Positions 25,221 to 34,399 of a DNA stretch of 64,000 nucleotides are shown here, piece after piece. The translations under genes and the position numbers were made by a program. The notes under the pieces were generated by a model. That model had not been told where the DNA came from, did no database searches, and saw nothing but the letters and a program-made list of their open reading frames with translations. Every line of letters starts with the position of its first letter. The first letter of the stretch is position 1. Origin of the DNA: Microbacteriaceae bacterium (GTDB taxonomy: Bacteria > Actinomycetota > Actinomycetes > Actinomycetales > Microbacteriaceae); contig JANXTR010000023.1 in NCBI GenBank assembly GCA_025352325.1, positions 124,001 to 188,000 on the forward strand, given 5' to 3'.

Positions 25221-25673
25221 CTACTTGGCGGCGACGACCTCGAGGGTGATCGCGGCCACGACATCGGTGCGCAGACGCACCGTCGCCTCGTGGCGACCGG
25301 TGCCTTTGATGGGTGCCGACAGCTCGATGGTGCGCTTGTCGATCGAACCGATGCCGGCTTTTTGGACGGCATCCGCGATGTCATCGGTCTTGACCGAGCC
25401 GAACAGGCGACCCTCGCGGCCGGCCTTGACGGTCAGCTTGACGGGGGAGGACTCCAGCTTGGCCTTGAGGGCCTGGGCCTCCTCGAGCGTGGCCAACTCG
25501 CGCGCGGTGCGTGCGGCCTTGATCTGCTCGATCTGCTTCTCGCCGCCCTTGCTCCACTGCACGGCGAAGCCCTGCGGCAGGAGGAAGTTGCGGGCGTAGC
25601 CGTTCTTGACGTCGACGACGTCACCCGGCGAGCCGAGGCCGGTGACCTCGGAGGTGAGAATGACCTTTGACAT
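25221..25673 (-). CDS. rplI: 50S ribosomal protein L9
   Basis: L9, 150 aa, with the standard N-terminal domain ([32 protein letters not shown]), a long connecting helix and the C-terminal RNA-binding domain ([20 protein letters not shown]). It binds 23S rRNA near the L1 stalk. It is the last gene of rpsF-ssb-rpsR-rplI, 3 nt after rpsR, and is followed by a hairpin. Confidence 0.98.
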   Translation of the reverse strand: MSKVILTSEVTGLGSPGDVVDVKNGYARNFLLPQGFAVQWSKGGEKQIEQIKAARTARELATLEEAQALKAKLESSPVKLTVKAGREGRLFGSVKTDDIADAVQKAGIGSIDKRTIELSAPIKGTGRHEATVRLRTDVVAAITLEVVAAK

Positions 25674-25676
25674 GGT

Positions 25677-25949
25677 CTACCGCCCCGATCCCGCGTAGGG
25701 GAGGAGTGCCATCTCGCGGGCGTTTTTCACCGCGCGCGCGATGAGACGCTGCTCCTGCACCGAGACGCCGGTGATGCGACGAGCACGGATCTTTCCCCGC
25801 TCCGAGATGAACTTGCGAAGCGTGGCGACATCCTTGTAATCGATGATGCCGACGCGGATCGACTTCGCGGGGGCGGCGTTCTTGCCGCCCTTAACGTTGG
25901 TGCGTTTGCGGCTGTCCCTGCCGCCGCTACTGCTGCTCTTGCCTGCCAT
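25677..25949 (-). CDS. rpsR: 30S ribosomal protein S18
   Basis: S18, 90 aa. The core [40 protein letters not shown] is diagnostic. The N-terminal 25 residues form a Ser/Gly/Lys-rich extension ([24 protein letters not shown]). It has no cysteines, so no zinc-binding motif. It partners with S6 on the platform of the small subunit. It sits between ssb and rplI in the conserved order. Confidence 0.97.
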   Translation of the reverse strand: MAGKSSSSGGRDSRKRTNVKGGKNAAPAKSIRVGIIDYKDVATLRKFISERGKIRARRITGVSVQEQRLIARAVKNAREMALLPYAGSGR

Positions 25950-26011
25950 GATCTGTTCCTTTGAAAGTCAACGCTTGAGGGATGCCGCGGCTCACGCCCA
26001 TGGGCAACCGA

Positions 26012-26533
26012 TCAAAACGGGGTCTCGTCGTTGTAGTTGCCTGGCGTGTTCCACACGTCGTCGCCACCCGACGCCGCGGGGGCGGATGCCGCCCATGGCT
26101 CGTCTGCAGCAACGGCCTGCGGACGTCCGCCACCGGAGTTCACGCCGCCGGAGCGATCCGATCCACCACCGGGAGCACGGGTGACCTGCGCGGTCGCGTA
26201 GCGGAGGCTCGGGCCGATCTCGTCAATCTCGAACTCGATGCTGGTGCGCTTCTCGCCTTCCTTCGTCTCGTAGCTGCGCTGCTTCAGGCGACCGGTCGCA
26301 ACGACACGGCTCCCCTTCGTCAGCGAGCCGGCGACGTGCTCGGCAAACTCACGCCAGCAGGACGCGCGGAGGAAGAGAGCCTCGCCGTCCTTCCAGTCGT
26401 TCGCGGCACGGTCGAAGGTGCGAGGAGTCGACGCGATCGTGAAGTTCGCGACGGCCAGCCCTCCCTGCGTATAGCGCAGCTCGGGATCCGCGGTGAGGTT
26501 GCCCACCACCGTGATGATCGTCTCGCCGGCCAT
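26012..26533 (-). CDS. ssb: single-stranded DNA-binding protein
   Basis: SSB, 173 aa. An OB-fold occupies residues about 1-110 ([61 protein letters not shown]). The Gly/Ser-rich linker leads to the acidic C-terminal tip NDETPF, which recruits replication and repair proteins. It coats ssDNA at the fork as a tetramer. It lies 3 nt after rpsF and 62 nt before rpsR. Confidence 0.97.
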   Translation of the reverse strand: MAGETIITVVGNLTADPELRYTQGGLAVANFTIASTPRTFDRAANDWKDGEALFLRASCWREFAEHVAGSLTKGSRVVATGRLKQRSYETKEGEKRTSIEFEIDEIGPSLRYATAQVTRAPGGGSDRSGGVNSGGGRPQAVAADEPWAASAPAASGGDDVWNTPGNYNDETPF

Positions 26534-26536
26534 GAG

Positions 26537-27079
26537 CTATTCCGCCTCGGCCGCGACGGTCTCGGCGACGGGCGCCTCGACGGTCTCTGCCGCGGCCGGA
26601 GCCTCGGGCTCAGCCGTCGCAGCGGCAACCTTCGGGGCTTCGGCCTTGGGGGCCTCCACCTTGGCGGCCGACACCTTGGCGGCCGGAGTTGCAGCAGCAG
26701 CTGCGGCCTTTGGCGACTTCGCAGCGGCGGCGGCCTTGCGGGCGGCACGCTTCTCGTCGTCTGCGCGGACGGAGATCGCACGAGCGACCGCCTCCTCGGC
26801 GCGGAGCACCTTGGTGCGCAGGACCGCTTCGCTGAGCTTCAGCTGGCGATCGAGTTCGACGGTGGCGTCCGAGGTCGCGGTGAAGTTGACGACGGCGTAG
26901 ATGCCCTCGGTCTTCTTCTGGATCTCGTATGCCAGGCGACGGCGTCCCCAAATGTCGACGTTGTCGATCGTGCCGCCATCGTTGCGGATGACGTTGAGGA
27001 ACTTGTCCAAGCTGGGTGCGACGGTCCTCTCATCGATCTCCGGATCGAGGATGACCATCAACTCATACTGGTGCGTCAC
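26537..27079 (-). CDS. rpsF: 30S ribosomal protein S6 with long Ala/Glu/Lys-rich tail
   Basis: The first ~97 residues are normal S6 ([51 protein letters not shown]). Beyond that the protein continues to 180 aa with a low-complexity tail of A, K, P, E and V repeats ending in acidic residues. Typical actinobacterial S6 is about 95-125 aa. No frameshift is visible, and the reading frame runs on to a proper stop 3 nt before ssb. The GTG start has GGGAGG about 8 nt upstream. The tail is probably disordered; its function is unknown. Confidence 0.96.
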   Translation of the reverse strand: MTHQYELMVILDPEIDERTVAPSLDKFLNVIRNDGGTIDNVDIWGRRRLAYEIQKKTEGIYAVVNFTATSDATVELDRQLKLSEAVLRTKVLRAEEAVARAISVRADDEKRAARKAAAAAKSPKAAAAAATPAAKVSAAKVEAPKAEAPKVAAATAEPEAPAAAETVEAPVAETVAAEAE

Positions 27080-27106
27080 TAACCCACCTCCCTTGGTCTA
27101 GAACGG

Positions 27107-27123
27107 CTGCAGACGATCTGCAG
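27107..27123 (-). promoter_or_regulatory. small hairpin in the rpsF leader
   Basis: CTGCAG-acgat-CTGCAG forms a 6-bp stem 28 nt upstream of rpsF. A CCG follows it on the transcript, which is reminiscent of S6:S18-binding leaders, but the match is too weak to assert. Confidence 0.35.
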
Positions 27124-27183
27124 CAGGAGGGTATTGACGTGTTGCACGGGACGAACGCCCGGGGGCAACCTGTCGACTATAGC

Positions 27184-28620
27184 TCAGGCGCGAGCACTCC
27201 ACCAGGCGCGCAGCCGAGCCTCGGCATCCTGGGGCGCGAGCGGGCCGTGCTCCAGCCGCTCCTCGAGGAGGAAGCGATATGCCTCGCCGACCTCGCGGCC
27301 CGGCGTCAAGCCCAGGATCCGCATGATGTTCTCACCGTCGAGGTCGGGGCGGATGGCGGCCAGCTCTTCCTCCTCCTCAAGCGCGACGATCCGCGCCTCG
27401 AGGTCGTCATAGGCGAACTCCAGCTGCTCCGCCTTACGACGGTTGCGCGTCGTGACGTCGGAGCGCGACAGGATGTGGAGCCATTCGAGGAGCGGTCCTG
27501 CATCTCGGACGTAGCGGCGAACGGCCGAGTCGGTCCAGGCGCCGCCCGAATAGCCGAAGAACCGCAGGTGCAGCCGGATCAACTCGGCCACCGCCTTGAC
27601 GGTGTCGTTGTCGAAGCGGAGCGCGCGCAACCGCTGAGCGGCGAGCTTGGCTCCGAGCACGTCGTGGTGGTGGAAGGTGACGACGCCACCCGGCTCGATC
27701 AGCCGCGTGGCCGGCTTGCCGATATCGTGCAGCAGCACCGCGAGCCGCAGGATCAGGCTCGGCTCGTGGCCGCGACTCTTCTCCAGCTCGATTGCGCGGC
27801 CCAGAGCGATGAGGCTGTGCTCGTAGACGTCCTTGTGGCGCGCGTGCTCGTCGATCTCCAGTCGGAGCGCGGGGACCTCGGGCAGCACTTCGGCGGCGGC
27901 ACCGCTGTCGACGAGCAGCCGGATGCCCGCGACCGGGTCGGCGGCCAGCATCAGCTTGCCGATTTCGGCGCCGATCCGCTCCGCCGAGACGATCGCGAGT
28001 CGCTCCGCCATGCCCTGCGCGGCGGCGAGTGCGGCGGGCTCGAGCACGAAACCAAGCTGGGCGGCGAAGCGGGCAGCACGCAGCATCCGGAGCGGATCGT
28101 CGCCGAACGACACCTCGGGGGCGCTCGGCGTGCGCAACGTGAAGGCAAGCAGGTCGTCGACACCGCCGGTCGGGTCGACGAGACGTGGTTTCGGATGCTT
28201 GGCGTCGGGCAGGCGCAGGGCCATCGCGTTGATCGTGAAGTCGCGACGGGTGAGGTCGGCCTCGAGGCTGTCGCCGAAGAGCACATCCGGCTTCCGGCTG
28301 GAGCCGTCGTACGCGTCACTGCGGTAGGTCGTGATCTCGATCGTCTCGTGGCCGAAGCGGGTGCCGATCGTGCCGAACTCGCGGCCGATCTCCCAGACCG
28401 CATCGGCGATCGGGCCGACGATCTCGAGGATGCGATCGGGTCGCGCGTCGGTCGTGAGGTCGAGATCGGAGACCGGACGCCCGAGAAAGGCGTCGCGCAC
28501 AGGACCACCGACGACCGAGAGCTCGTACCCCGCGGCGGCGAAGCGCTCGGCCAGTAGGACCAGTTCGGGGAGGGCCGCGAGGCGATTAAGGCGCTCCAGT
28601 GCGTCTGCCACGCTTTCCAT
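27184..28620 (-). CDS. cca: CCA-adding tRNA nucleotidyltransferase with HD domain
   Basis: A 478-aa class II nucleotidyltransferase that builds or repairs the 3' CCA of tRNAs. Seen are the head motif VVGGPVRDAFLGRPVSDLDLTTDARPD with its catalytic DxD, RRDFTINAMAL, and DDPLRMLRAARFAAQLGF. The C-terminal half carries an HD phosphohydrolase motif (LLHDIGKPAT), usual in actinobacterial CCA enzymes. It is divergent from the DUF6049-murJ genes, with 64-70 nt between them. Confidence 0.96.
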   Translation of the reverse strand: MESVADALERLNRLAALPELVLLAERFAAAGYELSVVGGPVRDAFLGRPVSDLDLTTDARPDRILEIVGPIADAVWEIGREFGTIGTRFGHETIEITTYRSDAYDGSSRKPDVLFGDSLEADLTRRDFTINAMALRLPDAKHPKPRLVDPTGGVDDLLAFTLRTPSAPEVSFGDDPLRMLRAARFAAQLGFVLEPAALAAAQGMAERLAIVSAERIGAEIGKLMLAADPVAGIRLLVDSGAAAEVLPEVPALRLEIDEHARHKDVYEHSLIALGRAIELEKSRGHEPSLILRLAVLLHDIGKPATRLIEPGGVVTFHHHDVLGAKLAAQRLRALRFDNDTVKAVAELIRLHLRFFGYSGGAWTDSAVRRYVRDAGPLLEWLHILSRSDVTTRNRRKAEQLEFAYDDLEARIVALEEEEELAAIRPDLDGENIMRILGLTPGREVGEAYRFLLEERLEHGPLAPQDAEARLRAWWSARA

Positions 28621-28690
28621 GGCACCAGGATGACACGTCTAAACTCGGGGGCATGTCGGCGGAACGGAACATGGGCGTCCTGCCGTGCCC

Positions 28691-30457
28691 ATGACCCCGC
28701 GGCGGCGCCCGCGTTCACGTGGCGCAGCGACGGCTCTCTCGCTGGTGGCGGCGGTCGCTCTGGCGCTCGTTCCAACCCTGGGCGCCGCGGCGGTGCACGA
28801 AGTCTCCCCGGTGTCCCGTGTGACGTCACGTTCCGCCGAGGGAACCCCGGTCTCGCTCGCGGTGCTCGTCCCCCTGACAGTGCGGCCGACCGCATCCGGA
28901 CTCATCGACGCGACCACTCTCGCCGGCTACACGGCCCCGCTCGGCGTGCTCACCCGGCAGCTCGACGCGGTCTACGACACCCCGGCCGTCATCGGCCTCG
29001 ACCCGATGATCATCGCCTCGATCCGGGTGCTTGGCACCAGCGCCCCGCAGTCGGCGATCGACTGGCTGAAGCGGCTGCACGGAGCGAGCAACGAGATCTT
29101 CGCGCTGGCCTACGCCGATGCCGACGTGGCCTCGCTCGCGCGGGTCGACGCGCTCGCGCTGCAGGCGCCGATCGGGTTCGATTTCGCGATCGATCCCGGC
29201 CACTTCGGCGCCGCCGTGACCGCAAGTCCGACGCCCACGGCGTCCGCGTCGGCTACGGCCTCCCCGACTCCCTCGGCATCACCCACCCCGGGATCCCCGA
29301 CCACGCCGCCGCTCCCCACCACCGCTGCGGAGGTGCTCGACTGGACCTACACGCTGAAGAACATCGCGTGGCCGGCCGATGACACCGTGTTGCCCGGCGA
29401 CATCGCGGCCATGACCGCCGCCGGATATCAGAACGTGGTGCTCAGCTCTACCAACGTGTCGTCCTCGATCTCCGGCGCGGTCAATCTCGGCTCGCTCCAG
29501 GGGATCGTCGCGGATTCCGGTATCTCGTCCCTCGTGCGCGACGCGGTCTATGAGACCGGGAGCGGCGCGCAGGAGGCGGCGCTCAGCCGGCTGAACTCCG
29601 CTCTCACCGGTCTGGAGGCCGTATCGCCCGGGCGCACCGTGGTGGCGACTCTCGACCGGCACTGGCCCCTCGGCTCGCTCAACTTGGACGCGCTTTTCAC
29701 CGACCTCGCGGCACAGACCAGCGCGACGACCGTCGGGATGACTGCCGTTCTCGCGGGCGCGCATCCCGCCGCTCAGGTCGTGCAGGAGGTCGACGACGCG
29801 ACGCGACTCGCGCAGCTGCACTCGATCGTGGATGCCACGAGGCTGGAGGCCGCATTCGCGACGGCCGCGACCGACGCCAACCTGGTGCTCGAGCCCAGGC
29901 GGCTGCAGCTCCTCTCGCTGCTCGCCGTCACCTGGCTCCGCGGGACCAACGACTGGTCCACCGAGGTCGGTGCCTTCCTCGCCGACTCGGTGACGCTCCG
30001 CGATTCGGTGAAGATCGTGAGCGGAAGCGACCTCTTTGTGGGGGCCGGGCAGACCAACATTCCCGTCACGGTCAGTAACGCCCTGAGGTATCCGGTGACG
30101 GTCTACGTGAACGTCGCCTCCACCAACTCTCGGCTGCAGGTGCAGAAGCAGAACGTCCCCCTGAAAGTCGAGCCCGGCTCCTCGAACAAGGCTGCGATCC
30201 CAGTGCAGGCGCTCAGCGACGGCAAGGTCATCACCACGGTGACCATCAGCAGCGTCGCGCAGGTCCAGCTCGGCGCACCCGACTACGTCACTATCGATCT
30301 GCAGCCCGGGTGGGAGGGCGTCGGCACCACCGTGATCGTGGTGCTGCTGGTGCTCATCTTCGGCGGCGGCATCGCCCGGAACATCTACAAGCGTCGGCCG
30401 GCGCGGAAGCCGCCCGCGGACGCCGCGCCCGCACTGGCCGAGCAGCCTCGTGACTGA
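28691..30457 (+). CDS. DUF6049-type membrane-anchored exported protein
   Basis: A 588-aa protein whose context (next to murJ, trxB and trxA) matches the DUF6049 family of actinobacteria. It has a signal sequence (ALSLVAAVALALVPTLGAAA), a large extracytoplasmic domain, a Ser/Thr/Pro/Ala-rich linker near residues 180-208 and a C-terminal TM helix (TTVIVVLLVLIFGGGIARNIY) followed by a basic tail. ATG 28691 is preferred; the GTG two codons upstream is an alternative. Its stop overlaps murJ by 8 nt, implying coupling, so a role in envelope assembly with MurJ is plausible. The biochemical function is unknown. Confidence 0.82.
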   Translation: MTPRRRPRSRGAATALSLVAAVALALVPTLGAAAVHEVSPVSRVTSRSAEGTPVSLAVLVPLTVRPTASGLIDATTLAGYTAPLGVLTRQLDAVYDTPAVIGLDPMIIASIRVLGTSAPQSAIDWLKRLHGASNEIFALAYADADVASLARVDALALQAPIGFDFAIDPGHFGAAVTASPTPTASASATASPTPSASPTPGSPTTPPLPTTAAEVLDWTYTLKNIAWPADDTVLPGDIAAMTAAGYQNVVLSSTNVSSSISGAVNLGSLQGIVADSGISSLVRDAVYETGSGAQEAALSRLNSALTGLEAVSPGRTVVATLDRHWPLGSLNLDALFTDLAAQTSATTVGMTAVLAGAHPAAQVVQEVDDATRLAQLHSIVDATRLEAAFATAATDANLVLEPRRLQLLSLLAVTWLRGTNDWSTEVGAFLADSVTLRDSVKIVSGSDLFVGAGQTNIPVTVSNALRYPVTVYVNVASTNSRLQVQKQNVPLKVEPGSSNKAAIPVQALSDGKVITTVTISSVAQVQLGAPDYVTIDLQPGWEGVGTTVIVVLLVLIFGGGIARNIYKRRPARKPPADAAPALAEQPRD

Positions 30458-32120
30458 GGCGACCGTCGCTTCGCCGTCGGGCGGCGGTCTGGGTCGCGCG
30501 AGCGCCGCCCTCGCCTCCGGCACGCTCGTCTCCCGGGCGCTCGGCTTTGTCAGTGCCGCTGTCCTCGCCTGGACGATCGGCCAGCAGAACCAGGGCGCGA
30601 ACGCCTTCGCCATCGCGAATCAGCTGCCGAACAACATCTACGCGATCATCGCCGGCGGTCTGCTGAGCGCCGTGCTGGTGCCGCAGATCGTGCGCGCGGC
30701 CCACCATCACGACGGCGGGCAGACTTTCGTCAACCGGCTCGTCACGCTCGGGATCGTCGTCTTCCTCGGCGTCACCCTGCTGGCGACGTTGTGCGCACCG
30801 CAGCTGGTGACGCTGTACGCCGGCCAGGGCGGCAGCGCGCTGAAGGGCGATGGCGTCGCCCTTGCGGTGAGCCTCGCGTACTGGTGCCTGCCGCAGATCT
30901 TCTTCTACGCGCTCTACAGCCTGCTCGGCGAGGTCCTCAATGCGCGGGGCGTCTTCGGGCCCTTCACCTGGGCCCCCGTGCTCAACAACGTGGTGGCGAT
31001 CGCGGGGCTCGTCCTGTTCGCCGTGCTCTTCGGGGTCGACCCGGCCCACCGCGATCCCTCAAGCTGGGATGCCGCGAAGGTCGGCCTCCTCGCCGGCAGC
31101 GCGACACTCGGGGTGGCGGCCCAGGCCCTCATCCTGATCGCCTTCTGGCGGCGCACCGGCCTCGGATTCCGCCCAGACTTCCGCTGGCGGGGTGTCGGAC
31201 TCGGCGGTGCGGGCAAGGCAGCGGCCTGGACCTTCGGCATGATCCTGGTCACCCAGCTCGCGGGTATCGTGCAGAGTCAGGTCGCACTCTCGGCTGGCGC
31301 CAACGACCCCTCGGTGGCCGTGCTGCGCACCGCCTGGCTGATCTTCATGCTCCCGCACTCGATCGTGGCGGTGTCCATCGCGACGCCGTACTTCACCCGG
31401 ATGTCTGCGCACGCGCGCGACGAACGCCTCGACTCCGTGCGCAGCGACCTGTCGGGCTCGCTGCGCACGATTATCTTGCTCATCGCCGGAGCGGGCGTCG
31501 CACTCGCCGCCGCGGCCCTCCCTTTCGCGGCTTTCTTCTCGCACGACACCCGCGAGACCCTCGGCATCGGCGGCGTCCTGCTGGCCTACCTCGTCGGTCT
31601 TGTGCCGTTCAGCACCCAGTTCCTGATCCAGCGCACTTTCTACGCGCTCGGCGACACCCGCACGCCGTTCTTCGTGCAGCTGCTACAGTCGTCGCTGTTC
31701 GTCGCCGGTACCCTGACCGTGCTTCTGCTGCCGCAGTCCGCCATCGCGGCGGGCATCGCGATCGTGACCTCGCTGGCGGGGATCGTGCAAGTGCTCGTGC
31801 TCAGCGCGCTGCTGCGGCGACGTCTCGGCGGGATCGACGGGCGCCGCGTCATCCGGCGCTTCGGGGTCTATGCCCTGGCGACGCTCCCCGCGGCGATTAC
31901 GGGACTGCTCGTGCTCTGGGCATTGGGCGGGCTGTCGCCGCTCGGCCAGGCGGGCCAGGCGAGCGGCTTCGCGTACGCGGGCCACGTCGCCGAACTGGTG
32001 TCGGTGGCCATCATCGGGGGCGTCACGCTGATCGTCTATCTGACGGTCCTCTGGCTGGCGCGCGTGCCCGAACTGCACGAGCTGGTGCCTCCGCTGAGAA
32101 GGCTCCTGCGCCGCTCCTGA
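30450..32120 (+). CDS. murJ: lipid II flippase MurJ (MviN)
   Basis: MOP-superfamily flippase of 556 aa with about 14 TM helices. It starts GTG and shows the MurJ N-terminal region (ASGTLVSRALGFVSAAVLAWTIG), with the conserved RxxG. It exports peptidoglycan precursor lipid II across the membrane. Unlike the mycobacterial protein it has no C-terminal kinase-homology domain. Overlap with the preceding gene supports joint translation. The trxB gene follows 82 nt later. Confidence 0.93.
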   Translation: MTEATVASPSGGGLGRASAALASGTLVSRALGFVSAAVLAWTIGQQNQGANAFAIANQLPNNIYAIIAGGLLSAVLVPQIVRAAHHHDGGQTFVNRLVTLGIVVFLGVTLLATLCAPQLVTLYAGQGGSALKGDGVALAVSLAYWCLPQIFFYALYSLLGEVLNARGVFGPFTWAPVLNNVVAIAGLVLFAVLFGVDPAHRDPSSWDAAKVGLLAGSATLGVAAQALILIAFWRRTGLGFRPDFRWRGVGLGGAGKAAAWTFGMILVTQLAGIVQSQVALSAGANDPSVAVLRTAWLIFMLPHSIVAVSIATPYFTRMSAHARDERLDSVRSDLSGSLRTIILLIAGAGVALAAAALPFAAFFSHDTRETLGIGGVLLAYLVGLVPFSTQFLIQRTFYALGDTRTPFFVQLLQSSLFVAGTLTVLLLPQSAIAAGIAIVTSLAGIVQVLVLSALLRRRLGGIDGRRVIRRFGVYALATLPAAITGLLVLWALGGLSPLGQAGQASGFAYAGHVAELVSVAIIGGVTLIVYLTVLWLARVPELHELVPPLRRLLRRS

Positions 32121-32202
32121 GCGGGAATGCCGCACATCTAGACTTCGTTATGTTTTCTGGCCGCTTCACACGGGTTCGGCCATCTGAAGGAGTTCTGACG
32201 AC

Positions 32203-33174
32203 ATGCGTCAAGTCATCATCGTGGGGTCGGGTCCTGCCGGCTACACCGCCGCCATCTACGCCGCCCGCGCGAACCTGAACCCGCTCGTCATCGCGAGTTC
32301 CGTGGAGTTCGGCGGTGAGCTGATGAAGACGACCGAGGTCGAAAACTTCCCCGGCTTCCCCGACGGCGTCATGGGGCCGGATCTCATGGTCAAGATGCAG
32401 GAGCAGGCCGAGAAGTTCGGGGCCGAGATCGTCTACGACGACGTCACCAAGCTGGAGCTCGAGGGCGACGTCAAGCGCGTCACGCTGGGCAACGGCGATG
32501 TGCACGAGGCGCTCACGATCATCTACGCGACCGGTTCTGCGTACCGCAAGCTCGGCCTCGATGACGAAACCCGCCTGTCAGGTTACGGCGTCTCGTGGTG
32601 CGCCACGTGTGACGGCGCCTTCTTCAAGCAGAAGAAGGTCGCGGTCATCGGCGGCGGCGACTCCGCCCTCGAGGAGGCCACCTTCCTCACCCGCTTCGCC
32701 GACATCGTCTACCTGGTGCACCGCCGCAACAAGCTGCGCGCATCCGCCGCCCTGCAGGACCGCGCCTTCGCCGACCCGAAGATCCAATTCCTCTGGAACA
32801 AAGAGGTCGCGCACGTCTACGGCGACGAGAAGGTCACCGGCATCGGCCTCCTCGACACCGAGACCGGCGAGGAGAAGACCCTCGACGTGACCGGGATGTT
32901 CGTGGCCATCGGTGCCGACCCGCGCACCCACCTCATTCACGACCAGCTCGAGCTGACCGCGGAGGGCACCATCAAGGTCGACGGCCGAAGCTCGCGTACC
33001 AACGTCGAGGGCGTATTCGCGGCCGGCGACGTGATCGACCCGACCTACAAGCAGGCCGCCACGGCCGCCGGGTCGGGGGTCGTAGCGGCGCTCGACGCCG
33101 AGAAGTACCTCGCCGAACTGTCGCCCGAGCTGCTCGCACTGGCCACCACCCCCGCCGAGGCCGCCGCCGTCTAG
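32203..33174 (+). CDS. trxB: thioredoxin reductase
   Basis: FAD- and NADPH-dependent low-molecular-weight thioredoxin reductase, 323 aa. The N-terminal FAD motif is VGSGPAGYTAAIYAARA, the redox-active pair is in WCATCDGAFF, the NADPH site is IGGGDSALEEATFL, and the C-terminal FAD segment is VFAAGDVIDPTYKQAATAAGSG. It recycles the thioredoxin encoded next door. A GGAG site lies 10 nt before the ATG. Confidence 0.97.
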   Translation: MRQVIIVGSGPAGYTAAIYAARANLNPLVIASSVEFGGELMKTTEVENFPGFPDGVMGPDLMVKMQEQAEKFGAEIVYDDVTKLELEGDVKRVTLGNGDVHEALTIIYATGSAYRKLGLDDETRLSGYGVSWCATCDGAFFKQKKVAVIGGGDSALEEATFLTRFADIVYLVHRRNKLRASAALQDRAFADPKIQFLWNKEVAHVYGDEKVTGIGLLDTETGEEKTLDVTGMFVAIGADPRTHLIHDQLELTAEGTIKVDGRSSRTNVEGVFAAGDVIDPTYKQAATAAGSGVVAALDAEKYLAELSPELLALATTPAEAAAV

Positions 33175-33252
33175 ACCCCCCGGGGAATCCTTCGTGGTTC
33201 CCCGCTGTTGCCGTCAACAGATCTCTCATCCCGTTCACGAAAGAAGGAAAAG

Positions 33253-33579
33253 ATGTCCACTGCGAAGGATGTGACCGACGCCACGTTCCAGACCGAGGTG
33301 CTCGACTCGGAGAAGACGATCATGGTCGACTTCTGGGCCGAATGGTGCGGCCCCTGTCGCGCCGTCGGACCGATCCTCGACCAGATCGCCGCGGAGCACT
33401 CCGAGAAGCTCTCGATCGTGAAGCTCAACGTCGACGACAACCCCGAGACCGCCATGAAGTACGGGATCACCTCGATCCCGGCCATGAAGGTCTACCGCGG
33501 CGGCGAGGTCGTCAAGACCGTCATCGGCGCCAAGCCGAAGCCTGCCCTCGAGGCCGACCTGGCCGAGTTTCTGGCGTAG
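33253..33579 (+). CDS. trxA: thioredoxin
   Basis: A 108-aa thioredoxin with the active site WCGPC (MVDFWAEWCGPCRAVGP) and the conserved cis-proline (TSIPAMKVY). The track ORF starts 15 codons earlier, but ATG 33253 has GAAGGAAAAG just upstream and gives the normal length. It is a disulfide reductant for cytoplasmic enzymes and is paired with trxB, 78 nt upstream. A clear hairpin with a TTT tract follows. Confidence 0.97.
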   Translation: MSTAKDVTDATFQTEVLDSEKTIMVDFWAEWCGPCRAVGPILDQIAAEHSEKLSIVKLNVDDNPETAMKYGITSIPAMKVYRGGEVVKTVIGAKPKPALEADLAEFLA

Positions 33580-33594
33580 CCACCAGCTCTCGAG

Positions 33595-33626
33595 AGCCCC
33601 GCGTCCTGATCGGATGCGGGGCTTTC
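33595..33626 (+). terminator. intrinsic terminator after trxA
   Basis: An 8-bp stem AGCCCCGC/GCGGGGCT with a 13-nt loop, followed by TTTC, starts 16 nt after the trxA stop. Confidence 0.8.
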
Positions 33627-33649
33627 GCATTCCCCGCGCTCCCACTCGG

Positions 33650-34306
33650 TCAGTCGTGCTGCCACGCCGTCGCCGCGATGCGGGTGTGCGAGGTCATGTC
33701 CCAGGACGCCACCAGAGCGATCCGTGGCACGCCGGCGTATGCCGCGACGTGGACCGCGCCGATCGCCGTGCGGCCGTCGGTGGCGTCCCACCCAAGCACG
33801 CAGGCCGCGCCGCCTCCCGGGGAGATGATCACGGCCGACGGCTCCGGGTCGGTCGCCATGAACGAGCTCCCGTGCACGATCTCGAGCGGGACCTCGCCTC
33901 CGTGGACATCCGCGACCGCGACATCCGGGTAACCGTCAAGCACGCAGGGTGAGCTGCCGACGTTCGTGGCTCGAAGCACCGCCTCCCGATGCCCCGTCGC
34001 CGCGTCGGCCCCCTCGATCACGATCGAGAGGCTGCCGGCCGGGCACCAATCCGAGCCGATCGGTGCCTCCGCGGCCACGATGTCGGCGGGCGGCGTCGCG
34101 GGACGGCCCGAGTCCGACTGTGCGGGCGAGGTCGTGAGATCGGGCGCCCGGCTGGGCGACGCTGCGGCACCCGCCACCGCCGCTGGACCCGAGGATGCGG
34201 CATCCGATGCGGGCTGGACGGCAGCCACAGCCGCCACCGCGACCGCTCCCGCGACGAGCACGAGAATGGTTACGACAGCGAATCCGGCGCCTCGAGGATT
34301 CGTCAT
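33650..34306 (-). CDS. DUF4232-type exported protein
   Basis: A 218-aa protein with an N-terminal hydrophobic helix (AVVTILVLVAGAVAVAAVAAV) serving as signal or anchor, an Ala/Ser/Pro linker, and a C-terminal domain resembling DUF4232 (LRATNVGSSPCVLDGYPDVAV; IISPGGGAACVLGWD), including two cysteines that may form a disulfide. The track ORF is over-extended; ATG 34306 gives a normal signal region. It is convergent with trxA and divergent from the aminotransferase. Extracytoplasmic location is likely; function unknown. Confidence 0.75.
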   Translation of the reverse strand: MTNPRGAGFAVVTILVLVAGAVAVAAVAAVQPASDAASSGPAAVAGAAASPSRAPDLTTSPAQSDSGRPATPPADIVAAEAPIGSDWCPAGSLSIVIEGADAATGHREAVLRATNVGSSPCVLDGYPDVAVADVHGGEVPLEIVHGSSFMATDPEPSAVIISPGGGAACVLGWDATDGRTAIGAVHVAAYAGVPRIALVASWDMTSHTRIAATAWQHD

Positions 34307-34399
34307 CACGGCTACGAGTCTACGGTTGGCCCGATCGGGGCGGCGATTACCCGGTCGGGTGCGGATACCCTTGTGCGATATCCGAGGGAACGGGTCGAT

